Below are positions 44,167 through 54,889 of a DNA stretch of 64,000 nt, piece after piece (the first letter of the stretch is position 1; every line of letters begins with the position of its first letter). The notes below the pieces were generated by a model. It saw only the letters and a list, made by a program, of their open reading frames with translations. It was not told the DNA's origin and searched no databases. The position numbers and the translations under genes are program-made. This DNA is from Stropharia rugosoannulata (lineage: Eukaryota > Basidiomycota > Agaricomycetes > Agaricales > Strophariaceae): positions 1,126,001 through 1,190,000 of the forward strand of contig JANCIK010000003.1 in the NCBI GenBank assembly GCA_028532985.1. The letters are read 5' to 3'.

Positions 44167-45174
44167 TCAACAATTGCAAGCCTCTGGCTGTCCTGGTGAG
44201 GCCGTTTGCTTGTTGAGGTCAACACCAGCCCTTGCACCTGGTCCTGCCCGTCCTGCTCCAGGCCTGGTAGCACTTGGTGCAGTAAGAGGAAGCTTTTGAG
44301 CTGCAAGAACGGTAAATTTCGCAGTTGGATGACATTGAATGACAGCACTCACCAATAGCTGTGAAGATCTCTGTGACCCCTTCTCCAGTCTTGGCACTGG
44401 TTTCTGTCCACATCAAGCCCTCTTCGTCAGCGTATTTCTTTGCTTCTTCTTGCGACACTTGACGCCGAGCAGATAGATCCAGCTTGTTCCCGCAGAGCGC
44501 AATCACTATTGAAGGGTCAGCCTGGCGTTGGAGCTCCCTTATCCATGTGCGAGCCTTCTCCAATGACGCTGATTGGGTGATATCATAAACTACTACTGCG
44601 CAATTGGCGTTTCTGTAATACATTGGGGCCTTAAAGTTCACGAGTTTGGGTTATTGTGCTGAATCTAAGTCATGACAGAGTGTATACGCACTAGCGACTG
44701 CGGGCAAACGATACGTCAATTCCAGTGACAACAGCGTTGATGGAAAATACATACCTTATAGCGCTCCTGGCCAGCAGTATCCCTGGGTAGAGCACGTAAA
44801 CTACTGGAGAAAGACTTGTCAAATGGTAGGCATACCATATCTCGAATTTGACAGTCGATTGATCGTCGAGCGTTACAGTTTGAGTCAAGAAAGCGGCTGG
44901 ACATGGGCATGAGACACCACTAATGGGCCATGGAAAGTCGTTTCACACCTCCTATTGTACTTTCCCGGTAGTCGTCGAACTGGTCCTTTACGAATCGCAA
45001 CACAAGGCTTGCCAGATATTAGTTGACGTAGTCGTTGATGGCCATTGTCAGACAGACCTGGACTTTCCTACTGCGGATTCACCTGATACGAGCAAGGGTA
45101 AGCATGTGTAGTAGCGAGGGGCAACAGAATAGATCACCAAGAAGAACGAGTTTGAACTGGTATTGCTTCGACAT
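44167..45174 (-). CDS. RAB5: Rab5-family small GTPase (Ypt5/Vps21)
   Basis: Eight exons (45138-45174, 45058-45082, 44949-45007, 44836-44896, 44755-44782, 44692-44697, 44353-44629, 44167-44300) join to 208 residues. All GTPase motifs are intact: P-loop GESAVGKS (13-20), switch I with STIGAAF, WDTAGQE, NKLD and ETSAK. The stretch YRESTIGAAFLTQTV and switch II QERYKSLAPMYYRNA identify it as Rab5, the early-endosome fusion GTPase. The C-terminus ends CNC, a double-geranylgeranylation signal. The exon at 44692-44697 is only 6 nt and encodes the invariant Ser-Leu of YKSLAP; without it the protein loses two switch II residues. The gene is divergent from the RRM gene with a 304-bp gap. Confidence 0.97.
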
Positions 45175-45478
45175 GGTTGCAATGAAGTAAGTATGAGTTA
45201 AGCGCGGTGAACGGCTGGCCGCTGCACCGCAGCCTGACCAGGTATGGGAAGTCGGCAAGTTCCGGGCAGCCGTTCTCACCTACTTTCAATTTTCGTTGTT
45301 CTCTACCTTTGCTGCCAACACCCTTATCAATCCTCATCTTCATCCCCACTTGATTCCTGAGTTTTGAGCGCGCGACTTATTCAGCACCTCTGAATTAGCT
45401 TTTTGACATCTCTCGACATTACCTCTGTCACTATCCCTGGAACTTGCTCCACGTCACTGTTCAGTCTCGCTGAGAAAT
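45175..45478. promoter_or_regulatory. Divergent promoter region, Rab5 / RRM gene
   Basis: A 304-bp region between two start codons on opposite strands. CT-rich leader sequence is visible on the RRM side (45395-45460). No TATA box is clear. Confidence 0.6.
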
Positions 45479-48219
45479 ATGAACCGGCATCATCCCTATA
45501 ATTCAAGTTTCGAACACTCTCCTGGCCGCCGAGGTAATAATTCCCCGAATACAGGGGGTGATCGAGGCCATCGTTATCATGATAGAGGTGGGGCCCCGTT
45601 TAGAGGAAGAGGAGGCTTCAACCGTGGCCGCGGGGGTTACGGGGGTTATGATGCAACAATGAGCAACCAGAACCATAACTCTTATGACCAAGGTCACAGC
45701 TCAAACAGTATGGACTCCTACAATAATTATGAGCAACCACCCAGCTCTCAGCCCTCATATTATCAAAACAACCCGTATGCAGACTCTACTCCACAACATT
45801 TCCCACCGCCACCTCCCCCAGTACAAATGTACGGTCAAGGATTTTCAAAATATGAAGGTGCGCTACAGTTAAGATTAAAATCAATAATGGATAGCAGAGT
45901 GGAAAGACGTCAGCAGCGTTCATATCAGTTTCCACCGCAATTAAGGCTGCTCGAAAGTATCTCTCAGACCCTGCGGTGTGGTTAACTTGAAATCGTGAAA
46001 ATCGGTGAAAGTTACTGAGGGTTGAATGAACTGACACTTGACGTGTTCATGAGATACCTGAAAGATACTACCTCAGCGTTCTTTGCTCTTTGCTACGTCC
46101 TATCCTTACTTGGTCTTCTGCTTGCTGTGATGTGAAGGTTCTTACTTGTGTTCATTCGCCGTGTTAGACGGGCCAGGCTCTTTTGATGACGAAGACCGAC
46201 GGCGTCCCTTCAGGAAAGAAAGAGATGATAAGGTGCATGATTCGATAATTGAAGAACGTATTCAACGTGAAAGGCCTTGTCGTACACTTTTCATTCGCAA
46301 CATCAAGGCAAGTGTCACCTTCAGTTTGAGTTTATTAACTTTTCGATTCTACATTTGGCTTGTCTCTGTCCAGTCCATTTTGTTCCTTTGTCAAAAGTGT
46401 CTGAAAACTAATGAGATTCTTTAGTATGAAACCCCTAGTGAAGATGTACGTCGAATATTCGAAGAACATGGTGAAATCAAGACATTCTTTGACTTAATCT
46501 CAACGAGAGGAATGGTTTTTGTTACTTATGTAAGGAAGTCGTTCACGGTTGGATCTAATCGCTAAGTCCTTCAATAGTTCGATCTCAGAGCAGCCGAAAG
46601 AGCCAGAGACCGCCTTCAAGGTTCAGAAATCAGTGGAAGACCTGTCAGTTTAACTTTCTGAAAATGTCCTCTCATTGTTCTCATATAGAGTGGCAGATTG
46701 ATGTTCATTACTCTCTTCCACGTGACGATCAGAAAGGAAATGATCGCGAGAAGAACCAAGTGCGATATACCTTCTGAAGGCGCTGTATTCAAGTCACTAA
46801 CGTCACATCAGCAATTCCAAGGTACTTTGCAAGTCACTCTTCGCAGCTCGCCTTCAGGTCAACCCATCGACGACAATGAAGTTCGGCGAAAATTCCAGCA
46901 GTTCGGTGACGTTAAGGCTGTAAAGCCTGCAGGAGATCGGATCGAGTGAGGTTTTTCTAAATCATGTTTTGTTTTCACCTGTTAACGGCAACTATAGTTC
47001 CCGCTATGTGGAGTTCTACGATACTAGAGTAGGTCCTTTGTTGGCAATTTTTATCTTCATGCTGACATTCCTTTAGGCGTGCGGTGAAGCCCATGACCGG
47101 CTCCGCCATCAAGGACTACAAGACGGGGTAATGGACATTGTGTTCGCTTGGGACGAGACGACGTCTATCAATCATCGGTAAGTGTGATAATGCATGCGTT
47201 GTCGCATTTATAATTAAGATCGATTGCCTACAGTGAAGGTAATAGAGAGTGGGAAGATCGCGGTGGCGGAGGAGGAGGAGGAGGAGGTGGTGGTGGTGGT
47301 GGAACGCGCGGCGGTCGTGGTAGGGGCAGGGGAGGAAGAGGCCGAGGAGGTCGTGGCATGGATGACGATAATGAACGGCGTGGCGGACCTGGAGATAATT
47401 ATGGTCGAGAGCGGGACTATAATAACAGGGGAGGTCGCGGCGGTCATAATAGGTTCAACGATGGTCATCAAGACCGCCACAAAAATACCGGCTACGATGA
47501 TAGATATGACCAGCAACGCGGCGCTTATAGTGGACCTCCACCTCCCAACTCATACGGTGCTCCTGGTTATTCAATGCCACCCGGTCCACCACCGCCCTCG
47601 GCTGCAGTGAGTTATTTCTAATGACAAATGTTCTCAAGTCTGACTTTTTGAAGCCGCAGGATGACCGCCTTGAACAGGCGCGAAAAGTTCAACAGGTAGG
47701 CATTCCCCCTTTTTTCTGTTCATGTTAATAAACAACCATCCGTATAGCTACTGGCGGCTTTGAAGCAACCCGTTGCTCCTGCTCAAGCCCCTCCGGCCCC
47801 CTCTATGCCGTCAATCCCTCCTCCTAACCCATATTATCCTCCTCCGCAGCCTCCAACTACATATTCTGCCCCGACGGCTCAGTATGGTAATATCCAGCAA
47901 CCTCCGCATGATCCCCCCACAGTTGCTCCTGCTGCTAACCCTGCATTGGCCAATTTGCCCCCTAATATCATGGCTTTGTTGCAATCTGCACAGCAACAGC
48001 AACAAAGGCCTCCTCAAGGTTATACTGCGCCACCCCCATCCATGATGAATACCCCACCTCCAAGTGCAATGGGTGCAGTGTCTGCCGGACAAAACCCCCA
48101 GTATCAACAGTTAATGGCATATCTGGTATGTGACCCGCTGTACTGAAGTAAACGAGTCACTGAATCGATGATATTAGCAGTCTCAAGCGGCAACTCAGGC
48201 TGCTAATGCGAAGCCATGA
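45479..48219 (+). CDS. Two-RRM RNA-binding protein with RGG box
   Basis: Twelve exons (45479-45857, 46168-46307, 46425-46529, 46578-46643, 46697-46759, 46812-46945, 46998-47028, 47077-47177, 47234-47606, 47660-47695, 47748-48125, 48181-48219) join to 614 residues. The N-terminus is RGG/Gly/Asn-rich. Two RRMs follow: the first with RTLFIRNIKYETPSEDVRRI and the RNP1-like GMVFVTYFD (about 165-245), the second with GTLQVTLRSSPSGQPIDDNE and SRYVEFYDTRA (about 250-340). The tandem RRM pair resembles that of Mei2-like proteins, but the diagnostic Mei2 C-terminal RRM is absent. A long RGG box built on a GGN repeat (47262-47302) and a Pro/Gln-rich tail follow. It likely binds mRNA and may form granules (inference). 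Intron 2 is GC-AG (AAG|GCAAGT, 46308-46424) and intron 1 is 310 nt, unusually long here. The last acceptor could lie 3 nt upstream, adding one Gln. Confidence 0.88.
47262..47302 (+). repeat. GGN trinucleotide repeat in RGG box
   Basis: A run of GGT, GGC and GGA codons encodes twelve or more glycines inside the RGG region of the RRM protein. Its in-frame length may vary between strains. Confidence 0.9.
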
Positions 48220-48568
48220 GCAAAAGCTGACACTCTTCCCACTGATATGTTAGTCATATCTGGACTTACTAAAATTACTTATTGAATATTGATCACTCCT
48301 TGTAACATAAACGTGTTTGTTACTCTGTAGTTTCTTGGTTGCTTATTCTTATTCCCTGAAGTCATGTATCTCCAGTTTTCTAGCTCTTTCCAGCACTACT
48401 AGTTGAGTGCCGAAGTAGGCCATTGCACTTATGAAATTGCTGTAAGCCGGCCGGTTCGTTACGTCGTCGTGATCCGATTGGTGACGTAACGAGGCACACC
48501 GAAGCCACTGTATAAACAACTTGCTAATCTACTTGATTCACCTCACTGTCCTTCTCACCCCAATCACT
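48220..48568 (+). promoter_or_regulatory. GHITM promoter with inverted repeat and CCAAT box
   Basis: A 349-bp spacer. At 48456-48465 TCGTTACGTC and at 48483-48492 GACGTAACGA form a perfect 10-bp inverted repeat with a 17-bp loop. The right arm overlaps TGACGTAA, a CRE/bZIP-type site, and the loop holds ATTGG (reverse CCAAT). These lie 77-113 bp upstream of the ATG. Binding by a bZIP factor and the HAP complex is inferred from the motifs only. Confidence 0.5.
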
Positions 48569-49887
48569 ATGTTGCGACTACCTCCCTCGTCCTGTAGACC
48601 ATTCCTTAGCAGCTCACTCAATTCTGGATTCAGGAAGCCCCAATCAAGTTCTCGATTCCTCAGTAATGGCTTGATCTCGGCGCAGAAACCCACTTTCAAC
48701 AACTTGCCTCGATTCAAGCAGGCTTTTCGGGCAATTATGACTGAATCCAGGCCTATGGTTCAACAGGCTCAGCCCTTCTCCTGGAGACGTTTTGGACTTA
48801 CAGCGGTATGTGCGACCTCTCGTGTGCTTAAAACCGTAACTTAACATATTGCAGGCGGGCGTGGCCGGTGTTGTTATGGTCGCAGATGCTGCTTTGAACA
48901 GGGACACGCGCGACCCCTTGACCGTTGCAGAGAAATCTCTATTGAACGAAAGCTTTAAATATACGGGAGGCGGCTTAGTTCTAACGGCACTCGCTGCCCG
49001 TAGTCTTTTTCGCTCTGGTGTGGCTTATAGAATTATGGCCGCGAATCCTTGTGCGTTGTTTTCTACCCTACAGGGGACAGATGATTGTGTTTAACCATCC
49101 GTAACATAGGGATGGTTCTTGGTATCAGCCTTGTTGGAAGTATTGGTACGATGATGGGCGCCATGTATACTTCTCCTGAGAAGACTGTCCAGAAGCATTT
49201 GTTTTGGCTTGTGAGTAAATTTGCTGCCCAATCAACTCAGTAGACCTTATATTATCTTTTCAAGGGCTTCAATGCATGTCAGGCGGTTACTCTGAGCCCT
49301 CTGTTCTTCTTTAGTCCTGCTATTCTGTCTCGTGCAGCCTTGTACACTGTCGGAATCGTTGGTTCTATCTCATACGTTGGAGCGACCGCGACGTAAGTAA
49401 CAAGACAATATTCGAATCGACTATAGAAAACTCATTTTTTCATTGACCAATTAGTAACGATAAATATCTGAACCTCGGTGGACCGTTATTAGCTGGAGTG
49501 ACAGTAGTTGCACTTAGTTCGTTAGCCCCCATGGTCCTGCCTAACATGGCACTCCGAACTCTTGCTATCACTGAAGCCATATCTCTTTACGGTGGTCTTG
49601 CAGTGTTTGGTGGATTTGTGCTCTATGAGTAAGTAAGGCAAACGGTCGGAAAATCTTTAACTTACTCTCTTTATATCAATTTTAGCACCCAAAAAATACT
49701 CAAGCATGCACGCATGGCGGATGCTGGCCTTATGGTTACTGATCCCATCAAAGAATCTATTGGACTTGAACTCGACATGATCAACATCTTGTAAGGCTCT
49801 TTTTGTCTATCAATAGTACTTCGTCTAATATATCCTAGCATTCGTATGGTACAGATCTTGGCCATGCAAAACAACAAGAAAAAGTAA
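48569..49887 (+). CDS. GHITM: GHITM/MICS1-like mitochondrial Bax-inhibitor-family protein
   Basis: Seven exons (48569-48805, 48855-49050, 49110-49210, 49265-49392, 49455-49628, 49686-49790, 49839-49887) join to 329 residues. The N-terminus (MLRLPPSSCRPFLSSSLNSG ... SRFLSNG) is Ser/Arg-rich and lacks acidic residues, a mitochondrial presequence. Seven or so membrane helices follow with the BI-1/TMBIM layout, for example GMVLGISLVGSIGTMMGAMY-like and GGPLLAGVTVVALSSLAPMV stretches and the conserved EAISLYGGLAVFGGFVLYDT. GHITM/MICS1 (TMBIM5) sits in the inner mitochondrial membrane and affects cristae and ion exchange. The conserved C-terminal stretch ELDMINIFIRMVQILAMQNN, with the basic end NNKKK, is typical of the family. 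Confidence 0.93.
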
Positions 49888-50070
49888 TCATGTATTTTAT
49901 TGTGTTTCACTCATCACTATCATGTACTCCAGCCCTCTCAAAGACACCCACTACTTAACCACTATCATATAAATGTATTACATTGCATCTGTATTTTTAT
50001 CTCCAAAATAACATAGCTTTCCTCAACCAGAGTTAATTAGACTGCATTTATGAGTATGTAATTACAAGCA

Positions 50071-52601
50071 TTAAGCAGTTCCAGCCTTGCCAAGGCTCTC
50101 CAGCGTCTTCAAGAAACCTCCAGGGTCTACAATATCAGTTCCACCGTACGTCACTCGTTTGCCTGTTTTCTGTGCCCATTCTTCCAGATTTCCGTATTCC
50201 ACGTAGCCCGCGCCCCCGACGACAAATACCATGCCCTCCGCAAACGCCATGCGCTTGGCCCTGCTGACACCGCTGCTGCCTGGCGCGCCTGGCATACCGG
50301 CTTGAACATGCCTTGGTGCTCGAGGATCGAGGAAAATAAATTCATCTGTCTCGGCGAGAGACTGATTTGACGCAGCCGACGAGTCCATGAGAGCCTCTGT
50401 GAGCCTTGTTACCGGGAACAGCTTGTTGGTTGGCAAGAAATTCTTCACACCGGATATAAGTGTGTCAAAACGGCCGTCCTTCAGGCGGTCGGTTAGCTGT
50501 AAAATGAGGAGGCAAGGCGGCATGTCAGGAACTATATTGTATGCTCGGTTATTCATCCAGAATGACTTACCTTGTTGCCAAGTGCGCTGAATCCCTTGAA
50601 CAGCTCTCCGCCCTGGCCAGCGACGCTGCCCAGGCTTGGGGTCGAGGTGCCGGTGCTGCCGATGTTGATGGACGAGGTCATGCGTGAAATCTCCCTCGTC
50701 CGGCGTACATACTCAAATGCGGAGGTGTCAGCACCCGCGGCCTTGAGAATTTTCTCGAGCTCGGTGACGTCGTCTTTCGTTATCGAGTTGTCCGGGGCGG
50801 AGAGGTAGAAGACGATGACAAGCCGGAGCTTGTCAATCGGCGTCAACTCTCCGTCTGCCCGAGGGGCACGCAGAAACTCCAAGATGCTAGCAGTGGTCTA
50901 CCGGACGATAAATGAGCGTTAACAAATAAAATTATGTTTACTTTTAATTTACCTGTCTGCTGATCGCTTCCTCTGTACTGAAAAGTTCGTCTAAACCTCG
51001 TTTCTTTATCTGCTCGAGAAGGGCAGTAGCTATGTTCATGTGGGTATCGAGGGTCGCTTTTCTGGCAGTTAATTCAGGCAATTGAGTAATTGCAGTTTTC
51101 AGGTGCGCTGCGTTGGTGGTGAGGTCCCTATTACCAGAAGTGAGTACGTTTTTATGGCATCTTTGCTTATGAATACTCACAATTGTGATATATCGTTAAC
51201 ATCACTAACGCCCGTGCTGCGCGTAATTTCTGCAGCGTCCTGCTTGTACTTATTCAGTTGGGCATCGATTTCTTCGGCTACTTGCGGGAACGGGCTGGCT
51301 GCATTCTGGGCCCAGAAGAAATCTTTCGAGTCAAGGTCATACGACTTCTTCGTGTTCTGTTGTTGAACGGTGACCCGGTTGAGCTTGATGTCCAAGCAAT
51401 CAGAAACTAAAGCTTGATAAGTCCAACCGTGGGCTAGCACAGAGACCAAGTCGACATTGCGGTCAAGGATGAGCAAAACTTGAAAATAGTTTAGTCTTAG
51501 ACTAGATGATATAATCAAGTTGTCAACTCACGAGGCCGTTGCAAATTGGAAAGACCAGTAGAGTCCTGGGTGAATAGCGATGTCGTACCACTTTGTCCCC
51601 GAGACGCTGACAAAATGGCATCCCTAATCTTGGTCTCTAATTTCTTCGCAATCATTTCCGCGGCATTGCCTCTCGGCGCACGAATTATAGGTACATGCCC
51701 TGTACTCCCACTTAGTCCATGATAAGATATTTTGGGATACAAACAAACCTGCAGTAACGACCGCACTAAAGAGCTGGGTTGCTACACGTTCAATCTCCTC
51801 TTCTATCTGCTGCTCAGTTGACGATGGTGAATTAAGGATGGTATAGGTAGAAACTGGAGTTGCGGGAGTAGAAGGGGGTGCATTGGAGCTTATTGAAGGG
51901 GGCGGAGGTGGTGCAGGAAGCAGCGAGAAGAGCGATGGAGATGGGGCAATGAATGAAAGATATTGGTCAACAACCTAAACAGACAAGTGAGTCAGCATCA
52001 AAGCTCATAACTTTGAACTACTTGCCTCCTCAATTAAATCTGACGTGCCATCCTGAGCAACTAGTGCCGCAAGCTCTTCCAGTAAAGCACGTGGCAACGG
52101 TTCGACAAAATTGAGATGGAAAGACTCGTATAGCGACTTCTGCATATCCTGTGCTATGCGTTGGATGTTGGCGAGCGTTGGGGCGACAAAGTAGACAGCA
52201 GGAACATCTGGCAGTGGAGGTCGAAGAGAGTGCAGTTGGCTTGAAATATCAATGAGAACGCGTCACTTGGCGAGGAGGATGGATGAGCTTACACGTGGAG
52301 GGTTACCCCGACGTCACGAAGATCTTGCACGCGCAACACCGTAGCAAGGACGTCTTTCGTTAGCTGATCAAGGATGAGCACCTTCCATACAGGTGGGGCA
52401 GATGCAGTGGTCGACTTGGCGCCCTTCGCCGTAGACGGTGAAGACGTTTCGAGCGGCTGATTAAGGTTGAGCAATGTCAGGAGTGCATTGGTTTGCGCTT
52501 GCTGAAGTGTTGTTGGCGCTGTGGACTGGTCTGTCTTCAATATCAATTGGAATTGCGAATAGACAGCACATAGCTCTCACCTGCTTTGGGTTGCTCGCCA
52601 T
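50071..52601 (-). CDS. SLY1: SLY1, Sec1/Munc18 protein of ER-Golgi fusion
   Basis: About ten exons encode roughly 680 residues; the first (52581-52601) holds only MASNPKQ, the second begins at 52535. Sly1 is the SM protein that binds the syntaxin Sed5 and promotes SNARE pairing in ER-Golgi transport. Family features run throughout: [88 protein letters not shown]-type SM core sequence, [13 protein letters not shown] and, near the end, [21 protein letters not shown] proline/serine-rich insert ([20 protein letters not shown]) lies at about 150, before [20 protein letters not shown]. The stop is at 50071. The convergent neighbour is the GHITM gene, with 183 bp between stops. Confidence 0.95.
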
Positions 52602-52983
52602 GGCGAGCAGCGACGTCCGGTTCGCGTATACAAATAAGCAAAGAGACTTACACTGGAAGCAAACTGGAAGAGTTCACAAAGAGTTCACAAGAGTTACAGC
52701 AACGACCGAAATCGCCTCCACGTGCGTGTACTATATACCAACGGCCCGGGAGCCGGACACCTTGAAATCTCTTGAAATGCGTTCCAATAAGTATGTACTC
52801 TTCCTTGATTTTATCTATTAGCATTTTACGAATGCTTTATATTCTCTTTAAACTACTGTGGTGACAAATAGGCGCTGACCATCCATTGGTATTTCGTCTG
52901 TTAATGTCAAGTAGGCCCCGCTAATTTTACTACTAGATTTGTAAGGCAACTGCAACTTTAAATGGTTGAGGTTTGAAGGGGCA

Positions 52984-54243
52984 CATCAGCAAACCGTGAT
53001 TTTTGCCATAGCGTGCCATAGCATGCATGGTAGATCTATATTTGGCTGTAGCGTCTTATAGAGAGTATAGTATTGACAGGGCCTGCATAGTTCTCCATAG
53101 TGCTTGTCAGCGCTTATTAGGCTTATTAACCGTATTATATAGCATGATATAGCAAGGAGTTTGTTACAAGTAATCTATAATACATGATCAGATTGGTACG
53201 TACTAGCTGTACGGTATAGTGTTGGTATAGTGTCCCGTGAAGCCTATATGAGTAGGTTGGCTTGAGTTCTTGAATCGAACGGATTGTTCTCACCTTCTTC
53301 TACACCGGAAACAAAAGCCTGGCGGTACTGTTTCCCGAAGACTTTCAGCACTCTGTTCCGGACCATGCTGTTGCTCTTGTTCTAACTACAGTACGCATCT
53401 ACACACACACCAAATGCTACCCATTCGGTTTCCATTTCTCACGTACTGCATAGATTCATCACTGTCTTTCGGAATGGACTCAGTATGTGTTTGAACCACA
53501 AAACCTCGAAATGCGCGGCAAAGAATACAGAAAAGTGTTCTTAAGTTTAATGGATGCAATCGATAGCATCAAAGCTGATAATTATCATTGTGGCAAGTAT
53601 GAGGCCAACAAAATCAGATGGGCTCGTAAAGGAATGTAAGTGATGATATTGATGCAAGTCTTTTCCCGAAAATGATTGATAATAATGGCGATGTAGGGAA
53701 AGACTCCGTGGCAACAAGAATTCCAAAGACGGAAGTGAGAGAGTGGTAGTACGAATTGTCCTCGACTAATTCCGACTATGCACTTGAATTCAGCACAAAC
53801 AGTACCTGTCAGCTCTGCTCTCCGTTTATCTAACTCATATTATACCATACTAGTGTTACTCCTGTAGTATCGTTCCCCGTTTAATACAATTGTAGTTATT
53901 TTTGACATATGTTGGATATATGCCGGACATTGACCCGACATTTACATTAGTCAGCTTGCTCAATAGGGTATCTTTCACTAATTAGAAGCGACGTCCCATT
54001 GGCAGAACATGTTTCTCTCGCATGTATACATACTGCTGACTAGAATGTCACGGAAATTTCATAGTACTTCATAGAGACCATAGAGTGATATATAGCACTC
54101 CAGAGCAATATATAGCCATCAAACTGAAATAAGGATTTTATGACATGCTGTGCGGTGCTATAAACAGGGTACCCCATGCTATCATTCTATGCTGCTACAC
54201 AGTGCTACAAAACGCTGTATTGCCAACCCACGGTTTGCTGATG
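52984..54243. mobile_element. Candidate non-autonomous inverted-repeat element
   Basis: The 15-mer CATCAGCAAACCGTG at 52984-52998 recurs as its exact reverse complement at 54229-54243, 1.23 kb away. Inside both ends the sequence is rich in short ATAG motifs (for example GCCATAGCGTGCCATAGC at 53007 and TTCATAGAGACCATAGAG near 54068), like the subterminal repeats of some DNA transposons. No transposase frame is present, so it would be non-autonomous. No target-site duplication is obvious, so the true ends are unknown. It could also be a chance inverted repeat in an old degraded element. Confidence 0.4.
53274..53769 (+). pseudogene. DUF6532-like gene fragment, 5' end missing
   Basis: Three segments with compatible splice phases (53274-53390, 53454-53635, 53697-53769) join to 123 codons ending at a TAA. 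The translation is clearly protein-like: TFFYTGNKSLAVLFPEDFQH, PDHAVALVLTTIHHCLSEWT, EYRKVFLSLMDAIDSIKADN. The pattern of an Ala/Leu helix followed by a Trp/Tyr helix and a Tyr-x-x-x-Phe/His helix resembles the DUF6532 family, which is abundant in Agaricomycetes; I hold that match as tentative. A stop lies directly upstream (53271) and no start or earlier exon can be found, so it looks like the 3' end of a gene that was truncated or captured. It lies wholly within the inverted-repeat element. Confidence 0.45.
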
Positions 54244-54889
54244 CACGATACTCTTAGCTGAAGAGGGACGACACTTGAGATGGTCTAATATACGTAATTA
54301 TCGGATGCTCAACCAATGCTCAACGTCAACAGCAGACAATGCAGTCGCTGAAAAGCATGTTGGTCATGACTCATCAATGACGCAGAAATTGCCCTTGATT
54401 GCCCTACATACTTTCAAGGCTGCGCTGTCGTGTATCTCTGTACCTTCCTAACTACGAGTTGACCACGAGCTCAAGCAATAATTTCTTGAGGAAAAAACAC
54501 CCGATATTTATAAACACTTATTGCAACGACAGGCTTGCAACGGGGAGCCTTTATAGGAAGCAACTTTCAAAACGGGAAAAATTGAACAAAAGGCTCCGAT
54601 ACCGATGTTCCCTGGGAGACAACGTGTATTTTAGAAGAGCATATATTTGCCTTGTCTTGACATGTCTCCTTGTATCGGGTCTGCTTATCATTTTCCGAGT
54701 CCCTGTGGAGAGCTAACAAGACTTGAACAAGACGGGGTTGATCTCTGTTAAGCAGGAGCTTGCCCGGGATCAAAAGTAGGTACGACTTCCTTTTTGGGCT
54801 AATCTATGTTCATGGTTCAAAAGTTGAAGCAGCAACTTTGGTTCTTTCCTCCGCGCGGTTTCTTCCATCTCCCATATACCCAGGCTCTC

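Larger units (their letters stand above)
52602..54889. other. Gene-poor, transposon-like region
   Basis: The largest interval without an intact gene (2.3 kb), between SLY1 (-) and the CSC1-like gene (+). It is AT-rich with many ATAG/CTAT motifs, contains an inverted repeat and one coding-like fragment (both listed separately). Near 52670-52695 AGAGTTCACAA is repeated in tandem. Confidence 0.6.
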
